From Bacteroidales bacterium (GTDB taxonomy: Bacteria > Bacteroidota > Bacteroidia > Bacteroidales > FEN-979), in contig JAFGNY010000399.1 of the NCBI GenBank assembly GCA_016926765.1, positions 1-6,592 on the forward strand: a DNA stretch of 6,592 bases, read 5' to 3'. Shown one piece after another: positions 5,734 to 6,592 of the stretch. The position numbers and the translations under genes were made by a program. The first letter of the stretch is position 1; each line of letters opens with the position of its first letter. Under the pieces are notes generated by a model. That model ran no database searches and was not told where the DNA came from. It was given only the letters and a program-made list of their open reading frames with translations.

Positions 5734-6592
5734 TTATAATGTTGAGATATCTGCATCATCAATGAAATCAGACATCGCATCGTTGTCTGCCCTGGAAGCA
5801 TAGGAGGTAATATCTGATTCGTTTTCAAGGAATTCTTCTTTGACCTGATCAACGGTTATCCCGTATTCTTCAATGGAAGCCGGCGCTTCGTCAGGAATAC
5901 CGTCATGATCGAGGTCAATGGCAACCACATCCAGAATCCCATCAGCATTTATATCCAGCATCACCGCATCAAACTGCTCATCATTCGTAATATCAACGGC
6001 AATAATGGCATTTCCTGCTTCATCAAATTCAATATCAATGACTTCAGGTTGAAGGGTTTCTTCATTAGAATAATCCGGATCAACCGGAATTTGTTCGCCT
6101 GATTCATTTACAATAGGTTGCATATAGTCAGGTTCTTCCGTTGCTGCCTGCTGATTCTCATCGCCTGTTGTGTCTTCAGTTTCGGTATCCGGGAGTGGGG
6201 AGGGTTCCGGTTTTATAGTATCAGTCAAAGCATCTTCCTGTTTCGATGACGGTTCAGGATAGTTCAGCGAAGCCATGTAATCATGTTTCTGGTCGTCACT
6301 CATGGCATTCCACTCTTCGGCATAGTAGGTATTGTATGCATGATCTTTCCACAGGAATACTCCTCCTGCTCCGACTTCCTGCCTGGCAGTGGCAAAGGCC
6401 TCATCAAATGTCATCTCATCGTTCACCAAAGAAGAGATCGGAGCTTCCCGCAGTATTACCGGCTCATCAGTGGGTAGGATGTTTGATTGTTGTCCGGAAG
6501 CGGGAATGTTACCGGCTTCTAACTCTGGCAGGTTTTCAATGGCGAGGTAAGAGACCGCACTTCCCGCCACAAAACCGCCTGAAGCGGCAAGA
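5734..6592 (-). CDS. Acidic hypothetical protein with GAGGVF-TYY-EW module and Asp-rich loops, 5' part missing
   Basis: The frame is open through the right edge with no stop. A GTG at 6570 exists, but seven more in-frame codons precede it, so the true start is probably outside. Numbering below is from that GTG. The visible N-terminus (LAASGGFVAGSAVSYLAI, 6591-6538) is small-residue rich and hydrophobic, plausibly a membrane helix or Gly-zipper. Residues 50-104 form a compact module with EAFATARQEVGAGGVF, W-K-D-H-A-Y-N-T-Y-Y and EEWNAMSDDQK. From memory, similar segments occur in Bacteroidota proteins, but I know no function. Residues 105-175 are an acidic, Thr/Pro-rich linker. Residues 178-228 hold short repeats ending in DINADG (206-211) and DLDHDG (219-224), which resemble calcium-binding Asp loops. 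The C-terminus (NDAMSDFIDDADISTL) is again acidic. It ends 17 bases before the zinc-ribbon gene, so it is likely part of the operon. It could be a kinase substrate; this is a guess. Confidence 0.75.
   Translation of the reverse strand, partial: LAASGGFVAGSAVSYLAIENLPELEAGNIPASGQQSNILPTDEPVILREAPISSLVNDEMTFDEAFATARQEVGAGGVFLWKDHAYNTYYAEEWNAMSDDQKHDYMASLNYPEPSSKQEDALTDTIKPEPSPLPDTETEDTTGDENQQAATEEPDYMQPIVNESGEQIPVDPDYSNEETLQPEVIDIEFDEAGNAIIAVDITNDEQFDAVMLDINADGILDVVAIDLDHDGIPDEAPASIEEYGITVDQVKEEFLENESDITSYASRADNDAMSDFIDDADISTL

Larger units (their letters stand above)
1..6592 (-). other. Probable single operon: acidic protein, zinc ribbons, FHA, PP2C, caspase, kinase, FGE lipoprotein
   Basis: Seven same-strand genes are separated by 17, 2, 27, 16, 37 and 12 bases in transcription order. 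None of the gaps holds a hairpin followed by a T-run or a recognisable Bacteroidota promoter (TTTG / TA--TTTG pair). The promoter is therefore expected upstream of the right edge and the terminator beyond the left edge. The set contains one kinase, one phosphatase and one FHA reader, the minimum for a closed phospho-threonine circuit. Confidence 0.75.

Noticed and set aside
4935..6477. Plus-strand open frames opposite the FHA, zinc-ribbon and acidic-protein genes.
   Set aside because: They are antisense to genes with clear motifs and have Cys- or Ile-rich translations typical of shadows.

Overview
All seven genes in this window lie on the minus strand, packed end to end, so transcription runs from high to low coordinates. 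There is no gene-free stretch longer than about 40 bases. The first gene (right edge) and the last gene (left edge) both run out of the window. No tRNA, rRNA, insertion sequence, CRISPR array, promoter or terminator could be supported.

Organism: most likely a member of the Bacteroidota. Start codons lack clear Shine-Dalgarno sequences and often sit behind A/T-rich stretches. Base composition is moderate. The protein styles are also familiar from that phylum: zinc-ribbon FHA proteins, TPR plus formylglycine-generating-enzyme-fold (FGE-sulfatase) lipoproteins, and an acidic protein with a GAGGVF...TYY..EW module. This assignment is inference from style, not from a marker gene.

Layout in transcription order: (1) 6592-5734, an acidic protein, N-terminus missing, with a possible membrane segment and Asp-rich loops; (2) 5716-5426, a small tandem zinc-ribbon protein; (3) 5423-4920, zinc ribbon plus FHA domain; (4) 4892-3825, a PP2C-type Ser/Thr phosphatase with one membrane helix; (5) 3808-3041, an exported caspase-fold (C14) protease with an EF-hand-like loop; (6) 3003-1087, a Ser/Thr protein kinase with one membrane helix and YP-G repeats on both sides of it; (7) 1074-1, a TPR plus FGE-sulfatase lipoprotein, C-terminus missing.

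How they may work together: kinase, phosphatase and FHA phospho-threonine reader form a complete write/erase/read set on the cytoplasmic side. The kinase and phosphatase also have segments beyond the membrane. The caspase and the FGE-fold protein carry export signals. The simplest reading is a trans-envelope phospho-signalling module coupled to a cell-envelope caspase and a binding/sensor lipoprotein. Each domain family is known. The combination, and especially the exported caspase placed between phosphatase and kinase, is the part worth following up.
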